From positions 1 through 64,000 of the forward strand of contig JACKOK010000004.1 of assembly GCA_024234365.1 (NCBI GenBank): a stretch of DNA of 64,000 nt, written 5' to 3'. Shown here piece after piece: positions 1 through 7,533 of this stretch. The number at the start of each line of letters is the position of its first letter. Positions within the stretch are counted from its first letter, which is position 1. A program made the position numbers and the translations under genes. The notes below the pieces were generated by a model that was not told the DNA's origin, made no database searches, and saw nothing but the letters and a program-made list of their open reading frames with translations. This DNA is from Pseudomonadales bacterium (GTDB lineage: Bacteria; Pseudomonadota; Gammaproteobacteria; Pseudomonadales; Pseudohongiellaceae).

Positions 1-1
1 G

Positions 2-391
2 GAAGCGGGTCCTCTGGCCGGCATTCTTGCCGCGATGGAGTATTGTCAGGAACAGGGTTGTGCCGATGTACTGGCCTGCTTCCCGGGGGATGTTCCCTGG
101 TTCCCGCAGGATCTGGTAAAGCAATTGGAAGGGCTGCGTGTCAAGGAGGACACACAGGTCTGTTACGCGCGCACGGCAGGACAGTGGCAACCCCTGTTTT
201 CCGTCTGGTCGCTGACGCTTCTGCCGGTTCTGCGCCAGGCCCTGGCTGATCAGCTATACAGCCCCATGATGCTGATACGTTCCCTGCCTCACAGCATGCT
301 TGATCTGGAGCATCCTGCCCCTGGACATTTTGCCAACCTCAATACCCCCGAGGATCTGGTGCAGGCACAGTCCCGTTTGCAGTCGTTGTGA
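2..391 (+). CDS. mobA: Molybdenum cofactor guanylyltransferase MobA, 3' part
   Basis: The frame is open from base 2 and lacks its start, so about 129 C-terminal residues are present. MobA transfers GMP to molybdopterin in the cytoplasm to make the bis-MGD cofactor. The visible GPLAGI motif at the left edge matches the conserved GPLxGI segment of MobA. It is followed by a PGDVPWFP segment at the place of the metal-binding Asp loop and a C-terminal FANLNTPEDL stretch typical of the family (NiNTPEDL). The missing part would be the N-terminal nucleotide-binding loop. The gene ends cleanly at TGA and the next gene starts more than 400 bases later, so it is probably the last of its unit. Confidence 0.88.
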   Translation, partial: EAGPLAGILAAMEYCQEQGCADVLACFPGDVPWFPQDLVKQLEGLRVKEDTQVCYARTAGQWQPLFSVWSLTLLPVLRQALADQLYSPMMLIRSLPHSMLDLEHPAPGHFANLNTPEDLVQAQSRLQSL

Positions 392-670
392 GCCCGTTTT
401 GACGCATACTGCGGTTAAAAAATATTTTTTCCCGAACCTACCATGCAAGCCCTTCATTTACTGGAACAAAAAGTACAGCACAAGACGCTAAGTGTGCATA
501 TCCAAGGCCTTGGACATGATTTGCATCAATCTTCAGGAGAATTTTCTAACACGCTGATTCAATGGGTGTTTTTTAAACAATGCGGGGTTTGAAAATCCCT
601 GTATCCTTTTGTTTTATCAGAGTTTTAAAGAAATTCGCGTCAAAGCTCATTGGTCGCAATATGTTCAGGG

Positions 671-686
671 GTGGCACACATTTTGC
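671..686 (+). promoter_or_regulatory. Sigma-54-type (-24/-12) promoter
   Basis: TGGCAC at 672-677, five bases, then TTGC at 683-686 gives an exact match to the RpoN consensus GGCAC-N5-TTGC. Transcription would start near 698, leaving a leader of about 120 bases before the gene at 821. The rest of the 392-820 gap holds no gene that I can support. Such matches can occur by chance, so this is a prediction. Confidence 0.5.
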
Positions 687-728
687 GCTCTTCTCCATGC
701 AGGAAAGCCGGTTTACCTTGCCTTGACT

Positions 729-797
729 CGTCAGCTCAGGTTTGTCACTCAGCAAGTCTGGGACCGGGAGAAACCCCGGGGCAATCCTGAGCTGACG
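729..797. repeat. 12-bp inverted repeat in the leader of the gene at 821
   Basis: CGTCAGCTCAGG at 729-740 is perfectly complementary to CCTGAGCTGACG at 786-797, with a 45-base loop that itself contains a GGGAGAAACCCCGGGG stretch able to pair. It ends 23 bases before the ATG at 821 and lies within the transcript predicted from the sigma-54 promoter. It could be a leader structure or a protein-binding site; nothing distinguishes these. Confidence 0.5.
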
Positions 798-820
798 GAG
801 ACAAAAAGAGGACTATAAAA

Positions 821-1102
821 ATGAGCAGTCTCCGAAAGCAAGATCGTTCAGGCACTATGGTTTTCGAGCGTACAGAGCGTATTTTTGACGATGGCGGGCT
901 GTGGTATTTCCGTACTCGGGAGGCTGGCATTATCGGCCCCTTCCGCTACGAATCAGAGGCCAGGCAAATGCTCGATCACTTTCTCAGCGAGCTGCAGGCA
1001 ACAGCGAAAGCTGTCGCATACGCTGAAAAGCTCCATCTGCGTCGCAGTGCCATTGCCTCCATTGCGGGGCAGGTCATGACGCCCCTAGGCGTCAGTCACT
1101 AG
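821..1102 (+). CDS. Small conserved protein, possibly DUF6316 type
   Basis: A 93-residue cytoplasmic protein with no signal or membrane segment. The ATG is preceded by AGAGGAC, a good ribosome binding site. Residues 13-45 contain MVFERTERIF, a Gly-rich turn and WYFRTREAG-IIGPF, which resembles a small uncharacterised family seen in marine Gammaproteobacteria (my recollection is DUF6316). The C-terminal half is predicted helical. Function is unknown. Expression may depend on RpoN because of the promoter at 671. The stop codon TAG overlaps the first base of the MITE at 1102, so the original C-terminus may have been altered by that insertion. Confidence 0.7.
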   Translation: MSSLRKQDRSGTMVFERTERIFDDGGLWYFRTREAGIIGPFRYESEARQMLDHFLSELQATAKAVAYAEKLHLRRSAIASIAGQVMTPLGVSH

Positions 1103-1243
1103 CAGGCTGTTGAAAAACGTTTTCGAGGCAGTCAGTGCAAGGCAAAAACGAGCGAAAAAGCGCAGTTTATAGCGGATAAATGAGCATTTTGAGTTCGTTT
1201 TTAACGACGCAATGGCAACGTAGATAGTTTTTCAACAGCCTGC
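1102..1243. mobile_element. MITE-like element with 17-bp terminal inverted repeats, copy 1
   Basis: GCAGGCTGTTGAAAAAC at 1102-1118 is repeated as its exact complement at 1227-1243. The 142-bp element has no coding capacity and no transposase is seen in the window. The rest of the gap up to 1355 shows nothing further. A shortened copy in opposite orientation lies at 3463-3528, on the other side of the HD-GYP gene. Confidence 0.85.
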
Positions 1244-1355
1244 AAGGCCAACCTGCTCCCTGTTGCGCCACAACGGCGACGCAGGGGCTTCCCTTTCCCC
1301 TCCCGTTATCCTCTTGCCCAAGATGTCGCCAGAGACATCGCACTGAGTTACACTT

Positions 1356-3413
1356 GTGCGCAGAGCTTCTCTTCCTACTTGGCACTGTTTACTGGATGAC
1401 TATCACGTGTGCCCACCTCACGCAGCCGCCCCATCTGTACGCTCCAAGCCTGGCAAACTGAACCTGTTCTATGGAAGCAGCCTGGGTGAGTCCCCCCTAT
1501 GGGAGCAAATGAACAGCCGTGTGGTTCGGGCAATCCCCATTCGCAGCACAGACGATATGGGGCCACACTCCCCCGCCATTGTCGTGCTCGATTATCCGTT
1601 GCTGACAGACATCCCTCTGGCACGATGGCAGGCGCTCTATCCGGACACCGTCTTTCTGGCGGAGAACCGGCTGGGGATTGATGCCGACCTGATACTCTCG
1701 GATAACATGCCCTTACAACAATCCCGCAAGATGTTGAAAATGGCGTGTGAATTGTGGCTCTCGCGCAAACGGGAACGGGATAGCGATGAGGCCGCTGAAT
1801 CGTTGGCTAGCAATCTGAACAAATTGGCCAGCGTAGGCATTGCCCTGAGCTCGGAGAACGACCTGGAGACTCTGCTGCGCAAGATTCTGACAGAGGGGCA
1901 GAACTTTTCGCAGTGTGATGCCGCCTCTCTGTTTCTGGTGGACTCCGATGCTGGGCAGATGACGTTCAAGTTAACCCAGAATGATTCCATCGATTTTCCG
2001 TTTGAGGAGAGCCGCTTCGAATTGAATGCAGAGTCTATTGCAGGATATGTTGCACTCAATACCCAGCCACTGAACTTGGCTGACGCCCATGATATTCCCG
2101 CCGATGCCGTGTACCACTTCAATAACAGTTTCGATACCCGCACAGGCTACCGAACCGTCAGCATGCTGACGCTACCGGCGTTGAACAAGAAAAAGCAGGT
2201 CATTGCAGTGCTGCAGTTCATCAACCGTAAGCGCGATCGCAAGACACAACTGACCTCCCTGACCGATATGAAAGAAGAAGTGCTTCCTTTCGACGAGGAG
2301 ACCCAGATATTACTGCAAGCCCTGGCTGGCCAGGCAGGGGTCGCCATTGAGAATGCCATTCTTCACCACAATATCCAGCGACTGTTCGAGGGGTTTGTCA
2401 AAGCCTCTGTCATGGCCATTGAGCAGCGCGATCCAACCACCAGCGGTCACTCCTTTCGGGTGGCGGATCTGTGCGTTGCACTGGCCCAAGCCGTCAACGC
2501 CAGCCCTCACGAAGCGCATCGATCCTGCCCCCAGAGTGATACCCATATTCGTGAACTGCGCTATGCCGCCCTGCTGCACGATTTCGGCAAAGTCGGCGTG
2601 CGCGAATCCGTGCTGGTCAAAGCAAAGAAACTCAGTGACGAGAATGTCGAAAGCATCCGGTACAGAATTCTGCTGGCAAAAGAAAAACTTCGGAACAAGG
2701 CTCTGCGTCAGCAATTACAGATGTATCGCAGCAACAATTTCGATACCCAACGCAATCAGCGTATCGAGATCAATCTGCAACAGGAGCTGGAACAACTTGA
2801 TCATTTCTTTGATGTGATTCTGGAATCCAATGAGCCCATGCTGCTGGAATCCGCAGTGAAAACGGATTTGAAGCGCATTGCCGCCTACTGCAGCCCCTTT
2901 GAACGCTCCCATGGTTTTTCCATCGTGACGCCGGAAGAGTTTTCCATGCTGGCAATCCCGAAAGGCAGCCTCTCAACCCGTGAACGCCTTGAAATCGAAT
3001 CCCATGTCACCCATACGCGTAATTTTTTGCAATTGATTCCATGGACCGATGAGTTTCGACAGATTCCGGCGATTGCCGGGGCTCACCATGAAAAGCTCGA
3101 TGGCAGTGGATATCCGGACGGACTCGGTGCGAATGAAATCCCCTTTGCCGCAAAGATCATGACAATTTGCGACATCTACGATGCCTTGACTGCCTCTGAT
3201 CGCCCCTACAAGGCGGCAGTTCCGTCCGAACTTGCTCTCGATATTCTGAAACGTGAGGCAGAGGCAGGTCTGGTGGATTCCCAGCTCATCGACGTGTTTA
3301 TAGACAGTGGCGCCTATAAGGTTATTGAGAGCAGCGATTATGCGGAGCAAGTGAAGGGAGAGCAGCGTTTTCGGCACCACGTCTGCGATTTCGATTTACA
3401 CGAACCTCACTAG
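1356..3413 (+). CDS. GAF/HD-GYP domain protein, predicted c-di-GMP phosphodiesterase
   Basis: A 685-residue protein beginning at a GTG; a later start is possible because the first 25 residues are not obviously conserved. Residues about 155-335 form a GAF-like sensor domain. An HD-GYP domain follows: GHSFRV first His, LLHDFGKVGV near residue 405, HHEKLDGSGYP near 577 and CDIYDALTASDRPYK near 612. These are the hydrolase metal ligands and signature, so hydrolysis of cyclic di-GMP is likely. The distance between HD and HHExxDGxGYP is about 170 residues, roughly 100 more than usual, because a helical, probably coiled-coil segment (about 425-540) is inserted. The gene is alone between two MITEs. 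Confidence 0.88.
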   Translation: MRRASLPTWHCLLDDYHVCPPHAAAPSVRSKPGKLNLFYGSSLGESPLWEQMNSRVVRAIPIRSTDDMGPHSPAIVVLDYPLLTDIPLARWQALYPDTVFLAENRLGIDADLILSDNMPLQQSRKMLKMACELWLSRKRERDSDEAAESLASNLNKLASVGIALSSENDLETLLRKILTEGQNFSQCDAASLFLVDSDAGQMTFKLTQNDSIDFPFEESRFELNAESIAGYVALNTQPLNLADAHDIPADAVYHFNNSFDTRTGYRTVSMLTLPALNKKKQVIAVLQFINRKRDRKTQLTSLTDMKEEVLPFDEETQILLQALAGQAGVAIENAILHHNIQRLFEGFVKASVMAIEQRDPTTSGHSFRVADLCVALAQAVNASPHEAHRSCPQSDTHIRELRYAALLHDFGKVGVRESVLVKAKKLSDENVESIRYRILLAKEKLRNKALRQQLQMYRSNNFDTQRNQRIEINLQQELEQLDHFFDVILESNEPMLLESAVKTDLKRIAAYCSPFERSHGFSIVTPEEFSMLAIPKGSLSTRERLEIESHVTHTRNFLQLIPWTDEFRQIPAIAGAHHEKLDGSGYPDGLGANEIPFAAKIMTICDIYDALTASDRPYKAAVPSELALDILKREAEAGLVDSQLIDVFIDSGAYKVIESSDYAEQVKGEQRFRHHVCDFDLHEPH

Positions 3414-3462
3414 GGCCGTTCACGCTACTTGGATTATCAATGCTGGAAATCGGTTTAGGCCC

Positions 3463-3528
3463 TAGCAGGCTTCCGCTCGTTTTTGCCTTGCACTGACACC
3501 CTCGAAAACGTTTTTCAACAGCCTGCTA
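3463..3528. mobile_element. MITE-like element, internally deleted copy 2, inverted
   Basis: The reverse complement starts TAGCAGGCTGTTGAAAAAC and follows copy 1 for about 50 bases, then ends with GCCTGCTA, so most of the interior is missing. Total length is 66 bp. Its TAG (3526-3528, minus strand) is the stop codon of the hydrolase gene. Confidence 0.75.
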
Positions 3529-4536
3529 GCGTGTGGCGACCCGTGCCGTCTGTTCGTGTGCACTCTGAGCAAAAGCAAAATGCGCCTCGTGGACAACACG
3601 GTGAAGTGCGCGGCCCAGCTGCTGATTGGCGCTGGTGAAAATATCATCAGCATGGCGCATATAAAAGTAGCGCCCTCGATTCAGCAACTGGTGAACCGTG
3701 CCATGTGGCAATTGACTCACCAGGTGTTCGGTACGCTGGCGGACGCTGGCGTCCTCAGCACTGCCAAGCCAGAAATGACAAGGCAGGGACAGACGTGACA
3801 GCTCCAGCGACAAGGGCATGAACTGCTGCGCTGTATCCAGAGCAACCCCGCTCGCCCCCTGACGCAATGCCTCTGTCACATCCGCCGCCAACAATTGCAG
3901 CATGGCTGGATTGGCAAACATGCGACGATCCGCATAGGAAAACGAGTCGATCAAGCGCTGCAGACGGGTCTCCAGAGAACTCGATGCCTGCCAGTGTCGC
4001 AACATTATCGTTGCGCGCAGCAGGTGTTTGGCGACAAGGCGCAGAGCTGTCTGCGAGCAGTTGCTACGGGTATTTGTACAGGGCACAGCACAGGAAAGGC
4101 CTGACAACAAGGTTGCGCGAGCTCCGGAGAGATCGGCAAAGGCAAGTGCGCTGGCAAGACCACCGCCACAGGCAATCAGCCCGTAACGCTGACAACCCAG
4201 CTTCTGGGCGAGTACAAGCATATCCTGGGCGAAGCTCGCGGCATCGCTTCCACGATGCGGATCGGAGAGCCCTACCCCCGGCCGATCGACAGCAATCAGG
4301 CGAAAACCGGCGCGCTTGGCCGCTTTATGCAGGCTCGCGGCCTCCAGGCGGCTGCTACCGTGGCTGTGAAAATGAAACAGCGGATAGGCCTGGCGCTCGC
4401 CGAACTCGGCGTAGGCCAGACGACGACCATCCTCCAGGCGGATGAAATGAACACTTTCGTTGTGGGAGTCGGTGACACGCTGTGGCAGCGACAGAGGCGG
4501 TGTGTTCATGGCGCGTGAATGCATTGCTGATTCCAT
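3526..4536 (-). CDS. Alpha/beta-hydrolase fold protein with degenerate catalytic triad
   Basis: A 336-residue cytoplasmic protein; ATGs at residues 1, 5 and 10 leave the start uncertain. The fold is clear from the oxyanion-loop region FHSHGSSR (55-63), the VDRPGVGLSD strand-loop (83-92) and the nucleophile elbow YGLIACGGGLASA (118-130). Canonical members have GxSxGG here; this one has Cys123 instead of Ser. At the C-terminal end, where the catalytic His normally sits in G-H-F/Y, the sequence reads NRGRYFYM with Arg289. Asp262 could be the acid. A Cys nucleophile without His is unlikely to be an ordinary esterase, so a binding or sensor role is possible. It is divergent from the DUF6502 gene and shares its palindrome-containing promoter region. 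The stop codon is supplied by the MITE. Confidence 0.8.
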   Translation of the reverse strand: MESAMHSRAMNTPPLSLPQRVTDSHNESVHFIRLEDGRRLAYAEFGERQAYPLFHFHSHGSSRLEAASLHKAAKRAGFRLIAVDRPGVGLSDPHRGSDAASFAQDMLVLAQKLGCQRYGLIACGGGLASALAFADLSGARATLLSGLSCAVPCTNTRSNCSQTALRLVAKHLLRATIMLRHWQASSSLETRLQRLIDSFSYADRRMFANPAMLQLLAADVTEALRQGASGVALDTAQQFMPLSLELSRLSLPCHFWLGSAEDASVRQRTEHLVSQLPHGTVHQLLNRGRYFYMRHADDIFTSANQQLGRALHRVVHEAHFAFAQSAHEQTARVATR

Positions 4537-4604
4537 CTCAGGCCAGGTTCAGGTCACAAAGCGCAAAGCCCTGGGCCTGCGCTGAGTTCGTGCAGGAATA
4601 GTAG

Positions 4605-4621
4605 GTGGGAATTATTCCCAC
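4605..4621. promoter_or_regulatory. Palindromic operator, left copy
   Basis: GTGGGAATTATTCCCAC has perfect 7-bp arms around a 3-bp centre. It lies about 70 bases upstream of the hydrolase start and recurs at 4700 with the same arms. Two identical-arm sites in one divergent intergenic region suggest a dimeric DNA-binding regulator. Confidence 0.7.
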
Positions 4622-4699
4622 GTCAACGGGAAAATTACCGGGACGTGACTGGAGTCACTTCCTGATTCCTCAAGGCCTGGAAGACTGCCACATAAAGAT

Positions 4700-4716
4700 G
4701 TGGGAACTATTCCCAC
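4700..4716. promoter_or_regulatory. Palindromic operator, right copy, overlapping the DUF6502 promoter
   Basis: GTGGGAACTATTCCCAC has the same arms as the site at 4605. A TATACT hexamer at 4725-4730 just downstream is a plausible -10, which would put this palindrome over the -35/spacer region, as expected for a repressor site. With that -10 the transcript would begin almost at the ATG at 4738, so either the mRNA is leaderless or another promoter is used. Confidence 0.7.
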
Positions 4717-4737
4717 CTATACGCTATACTCGACCGC

Positions 4738-5613
4738 ATGAGTCCTCATGGTGACGATATTCACAACCCCGCCCAGCCGCCCGCCGCGCTGGTGGCAGCC
4801 ATTCGCAAACTGCTGCGACCGTTGGTGCGCCTTATGCTGAATTTCCAGATCACCTACCCTTTTCTGATCAATCTGCTCAAATCCCTGTATGTGGAAGTGG
4901 CCGACCAGGAGTTCTCGGTTGACGGCAAGCGTCAGACGGACAGCCGCATCAATCTGCTGACCGGTGTTCACCGCAAAGACGTCAAACGCCTGCGCACGGA
5001 AGAAAACGAATCACTGCACACACCAAGAACCATTTCGATTGGTGCCCAGCTCATCGCCTACTGGCTGGGTTCCGAGCGCTTCTGGGATGCTCAGGGCAAG
5101 CCCCTCCCCCTGCCACTACGAACAGCCGGTGATACCCGGGAGGGCAAAACCTTCGATGAGCTGGTGGAGCTGGTCTGCAAGCAGGACATCCGCCCCCGTG
5201 TGATTCTCGATGAATGGCTGCATCTGGGCATTGCCACACTGGATGCCGAGGGGCGCGTATGCCTGAACACAGGCACATTTACCCCTGAGAAGGGCTTCGA
5301 CGAGAAGGTCTTCTTCTTCGGCAAGAACCTGCATGACCATATCTGTGCCAGTGCACACAACCTGGCTGGGAATACGCCTTCCTATTTCGACAGAAGCGTT
5401 TATTATGACAAGCTGTCGCAGGCCTCCGTGGAAGCACTGGCCAAACTTGCCAACGAAGCCGGCATGGAGGCGCTGACCCGCATGAACAAGGCTGCCCTGG
5501 CCCTGCAACAGAGCGACGAGTCAGGGGCTGACAGGAATTACCGCATGAACTTCGGTGTCTTCAATTACAACGCTGAGCTGGCGCCAGAGAAGGATGGGGA
5601 CGATCATGCCTAA
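4738..5613 (+). CDS. DUF6502 family protein, probable DNA-binding regulator
   Basis: A 291-residue cytoplasmic protein. Residues 20-55 (LLRPLVRLML then ITYPFLINLLKSLYVEVA) match the helical N-terminal signature that I recall for DUF6502. Then comes a segment INLLTGVHRKDVKRLR (about 78-93) that looks like the recognition part of a helix-turn-helix. The rest is an alpha/beta region of unknown role. DUF6502 genes often sit next to genes for exported Gly-rich or surface proteins, as here. No convincing Shine-Dalgarno precedes the ATG. The last 8 bases overlap the next gene, so the two are translationally coupled. Binding to the twin palindromes upstream is an inference from position. Confidence 0.78.
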   Translation: MSPHGDDIHNPAQPPAALVAAIRKLLRPLVRLMLNFQITYPFLINLLKSLYVEVADQEFSVDGKRQTDSRINLLTGVHRKDVKRLRTEENESLHTPRTISIGAQLIAYWLGSERFWDAQGKPLPLPLRTAGDTREGKTFDELVELVCKQDIRPRVILDEWLHLGIATLDAEGRVCLNTGTFTPEKGFDEKVFFFGKNLHDHICASAHNLAGNTPSYFDRSVYYDKLSQASVEALAKLANEAGMEALTRMNKAALALQQSDESGADRNYRMNFGVFNYNAELAPEKDGDDHA

Positions 5614-6439
5614 GGCAATTCTGGCAATCCGCAGCTACCCCGCCACCCTGGCTCTGGCGCTGTTGTTATTTGTCTTGACCCTGATCATTACCACCGGCTC
5701 TCTCGGTAAAGTCCGCAGTGGCGGTGATGGTGGAGACGGTGGCAGTGGCATGGGCGGCACAGGAAAATCCGGCGAGTTCGGCGGCAGTGGTTTCGGCGGA
5801 ACGGGTGGCCCTTCTCCCTTCTTTACGGTCACGGACCCTGTTGTCGAGAAAGAGCAGCGCCCGGAACACACCCTGTCGGCTCCGGCCACCGTTGTGGAGC
5901 AGCCTTCCACCCTACTGGCCCAGGACCCGATGGAACCCGCATCACCTGCCGAAGACACACCATTGCTGGAAGCCATCGAGCATCATCCCCTGGTTGAGGA
6001 AACCCGTCAGGAAATCGCCCAGGAGACACCCGAGGCAGCAGAAGTGTTGGCAAAACAACCCGAACCGGTACAGATGGTAGAGGCCACGCCACCGCTTCAG
6101 CGCCCGGAACAGAGCGTAGTTCCCGCAAACGATGTTCAGCCGCTTGTCCAGGAACCAACACCTGCCGTCCAGTTTGCTTCGGTGCCAGAAACCCCGTCAG
6201 ACGCCGTAGAACAGGCTGCACAGCAACACAATACAGCACCACAATCCGACCAGTCCGCAGAGGTGCAGCAGCTTGCTGAAACCATGACGGTGAAACTGGA
6301 TACAGCCCCGGAAGGTGTCGAGCCGGATCGGGAACGGCCGGAGCGTGTTCAGCGCCCGGACCTGCCTCCCTTCCAGCGCATTACACCGGTCGAACGCCCG
6401 ACTCTGTTCCCGCCCCGGGTACAGCCGATGAGAATCTGA
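5606..6439 (+). CDS. Membrane-anchored Gly-rich and Pro/Glu-rich periplasmic protein
   Basis: A 277-residue protein of unknown function. The ATG at 5606 was chosen because it directly overlaps the stop of the DUF6502 gene and precedes a membrane segment; the frame is open further upstream. Residues about 11-33 form one hydrophobic helix that could be an uncleaved anchor. They are followed by a Gly-rich stretch (about 37-72) with repeated GGTG and GGSG units, then a long low-complexity region rich in Pro, Glu, Gln and Val, presumably extended in the periplasm like TonB or a cell-wall-spanning linker. No enzymatic domain is visible. Coupling to the regulator and the nearby barrels suggests a role in envelope or surface-protein assembly. 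Confidence 0.72.
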   Translation: MPKAILAIRSYPATLALALLLFVLTLIITTGSLGKVRSGGDGGDGGSGMGGTGKSGEFGGSGFGGTGGPSPFFTVTDPVVEKEQRPEHTLSAPATVVEQPSTLLAQDPMEPASPAEDTPLLEAIEHHPLVEETRQEIAQETPEAAEVLAKQPEPVQMVEATPPLQRPEQSVVPANDVQPLVQEPTPAVQFASVPETPSDAVEQAAQQHNTAPQSDQSAEVQQLAETMTVKLDTAPEGVEPDRERPERVQRPDLPPFQRITPVERPTLFPPRVQPMRI

Positions 6440-6456
6440 TTGCCGCTGTTTGCCAG

Positions 6457-7263
6457 TTACCAGCGGTAATTGACCTGCAAGCCGGCCGCCCGGTCGGCGC
6501 TGTCCTGCGTAAACCCTTTGACGGCATAGCCCATGAGCGTCCACTGCGAAGACAAAGCCCAGGAGACATAGGGCAGTAATTCATGGGTTTCTCCGGAGTT
6601 GCTGGAGGCCGCCTCACGGAAATCGTAGATCAACCCCCCACTCCAGCGCTGTGCCAAAGGCCGCGTGAACCCCAGCGACACAAAGGTCGAGTCTTCCATG
6701 TCCTTGAACAAAGCGGAGGTTCCACGGAAGCGATGCCCCAGGGTCGCAAACAGTGTGGTTTTGCCCCACTGCTGGTACAGATCCATTTGCAGGCCGTAAT
6801 CATAGGCCCCGGTACCCAGCCCCTTGTTTTCATCGGCGGTCGGCAGCTTGACCTCGAAACCGAGATCGATAAAAGGGGCTTTCTCCGACAATGCAGGCAT
6901 CTGATAGGTGGCGCTGATCAGGGTATCCCCCATCCCCCGCTGTGTCTGTGATACACCTTCATCCAGCACGCCAAAGTCATCGCGTCCCAGCCCGCCAACG
7001 TTCACCAACACGTTGCCGGCACCGGAGATTTCCAGCCGAGGCACGCTGAGCTGCAGGTTCCAGTGTCCAAGGCTACGGCTATAGGAAAGTGGAAAATACA
7101 AAATCGAGGTATCTGCGCCCTGACCGTAATCCCCCTTGCTGTAATAGCCCCCGAAAGACAGCTCATTAACAGCGGCGCGGGACTCTTCGGCATACGCAGA
7201 AAGGGAAAAAGTAGCGAGTGCGCAGGCAAACGCAGGAGCAGCAGATTGGGAATAGTGACGCAC
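6457..7263 (-). CDS. Outer-membrane beta-barrel protein (transporter-like)
   Basis: About 268 residues. The frame is open to 7314, but a GTG at 7263 has GGAGG five bases upstream and starts a good signal peptide ending SLSAYA-EES, so I take it as the start. The mature part alternates polar and hydrophobic residues in short amphipathic strands (LSFGGYYSKG, LQLSVPRLEI, FIDLGFEVKLP, GGLIYDFREA). It ends in LQVNYRW, a terminal aromatic as recognised by the Bam machinery. It resembles the broad 'transporter' family related to Phenol_MetA_deg barrels. It is convergent with the Gly/Pro-rich protein and divergent from the SLAM-like gene. Substrate unknown. Confidence 0.75.
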   Translation of the reverse strand: MRHYSQSAAPAFACALATFSLSAYAEESRAAVNELSFGGYYSKGDYGQGADTSILYFPLSYSRSLGHWNLQLSVPRLEISGAGNVLVNVGGLGRDDFGVLDEGVSQTQRGMGDTLISATYQMPALSEKAPFIDLGFEVKLPTADENKGLGTGAYDYGLQMDLYQQWGKTTLFATLGHRFRGTSALFKDMEDSTFVSLGFTRPLAQRWSGGLIYDFREAASSNSGETHELLPYVSWALSSQWTLMGYAVKGFTQDSADRAAGLQVNYRW

Positions 7264-7533
7264 ACAAGCCTCCGATTGCCCGGCAAAGTACCTTCTCTGC
7301 CACGCGGATGTCAAAGATTTGTGGAAACTGTCCGATAGCCACTCATAACGAGCTATTCGTGGCAGCAGAAATAGAGATCAGTCACAAATTGGGTGGAATT
7401 TAAGCGAATAGATTGAAAAGTCATTTTAACAATGTAACAGTCTGCCTCTTGGGGCCCGTTCAGGGGATGGTGTGAGCCTTGCAATCCCACAATAATTCGC
7501 AAAACACTTGAGGCACAAAATACCGGACGCTCT

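Noticed and set aside
1356..3413. HD-GYP gene as an active composite transposon between MITEs
   Set aside because: No transposase is present, one MITE copy is internally deleted and no target duplication is visible; kept only as a bracketing observation.
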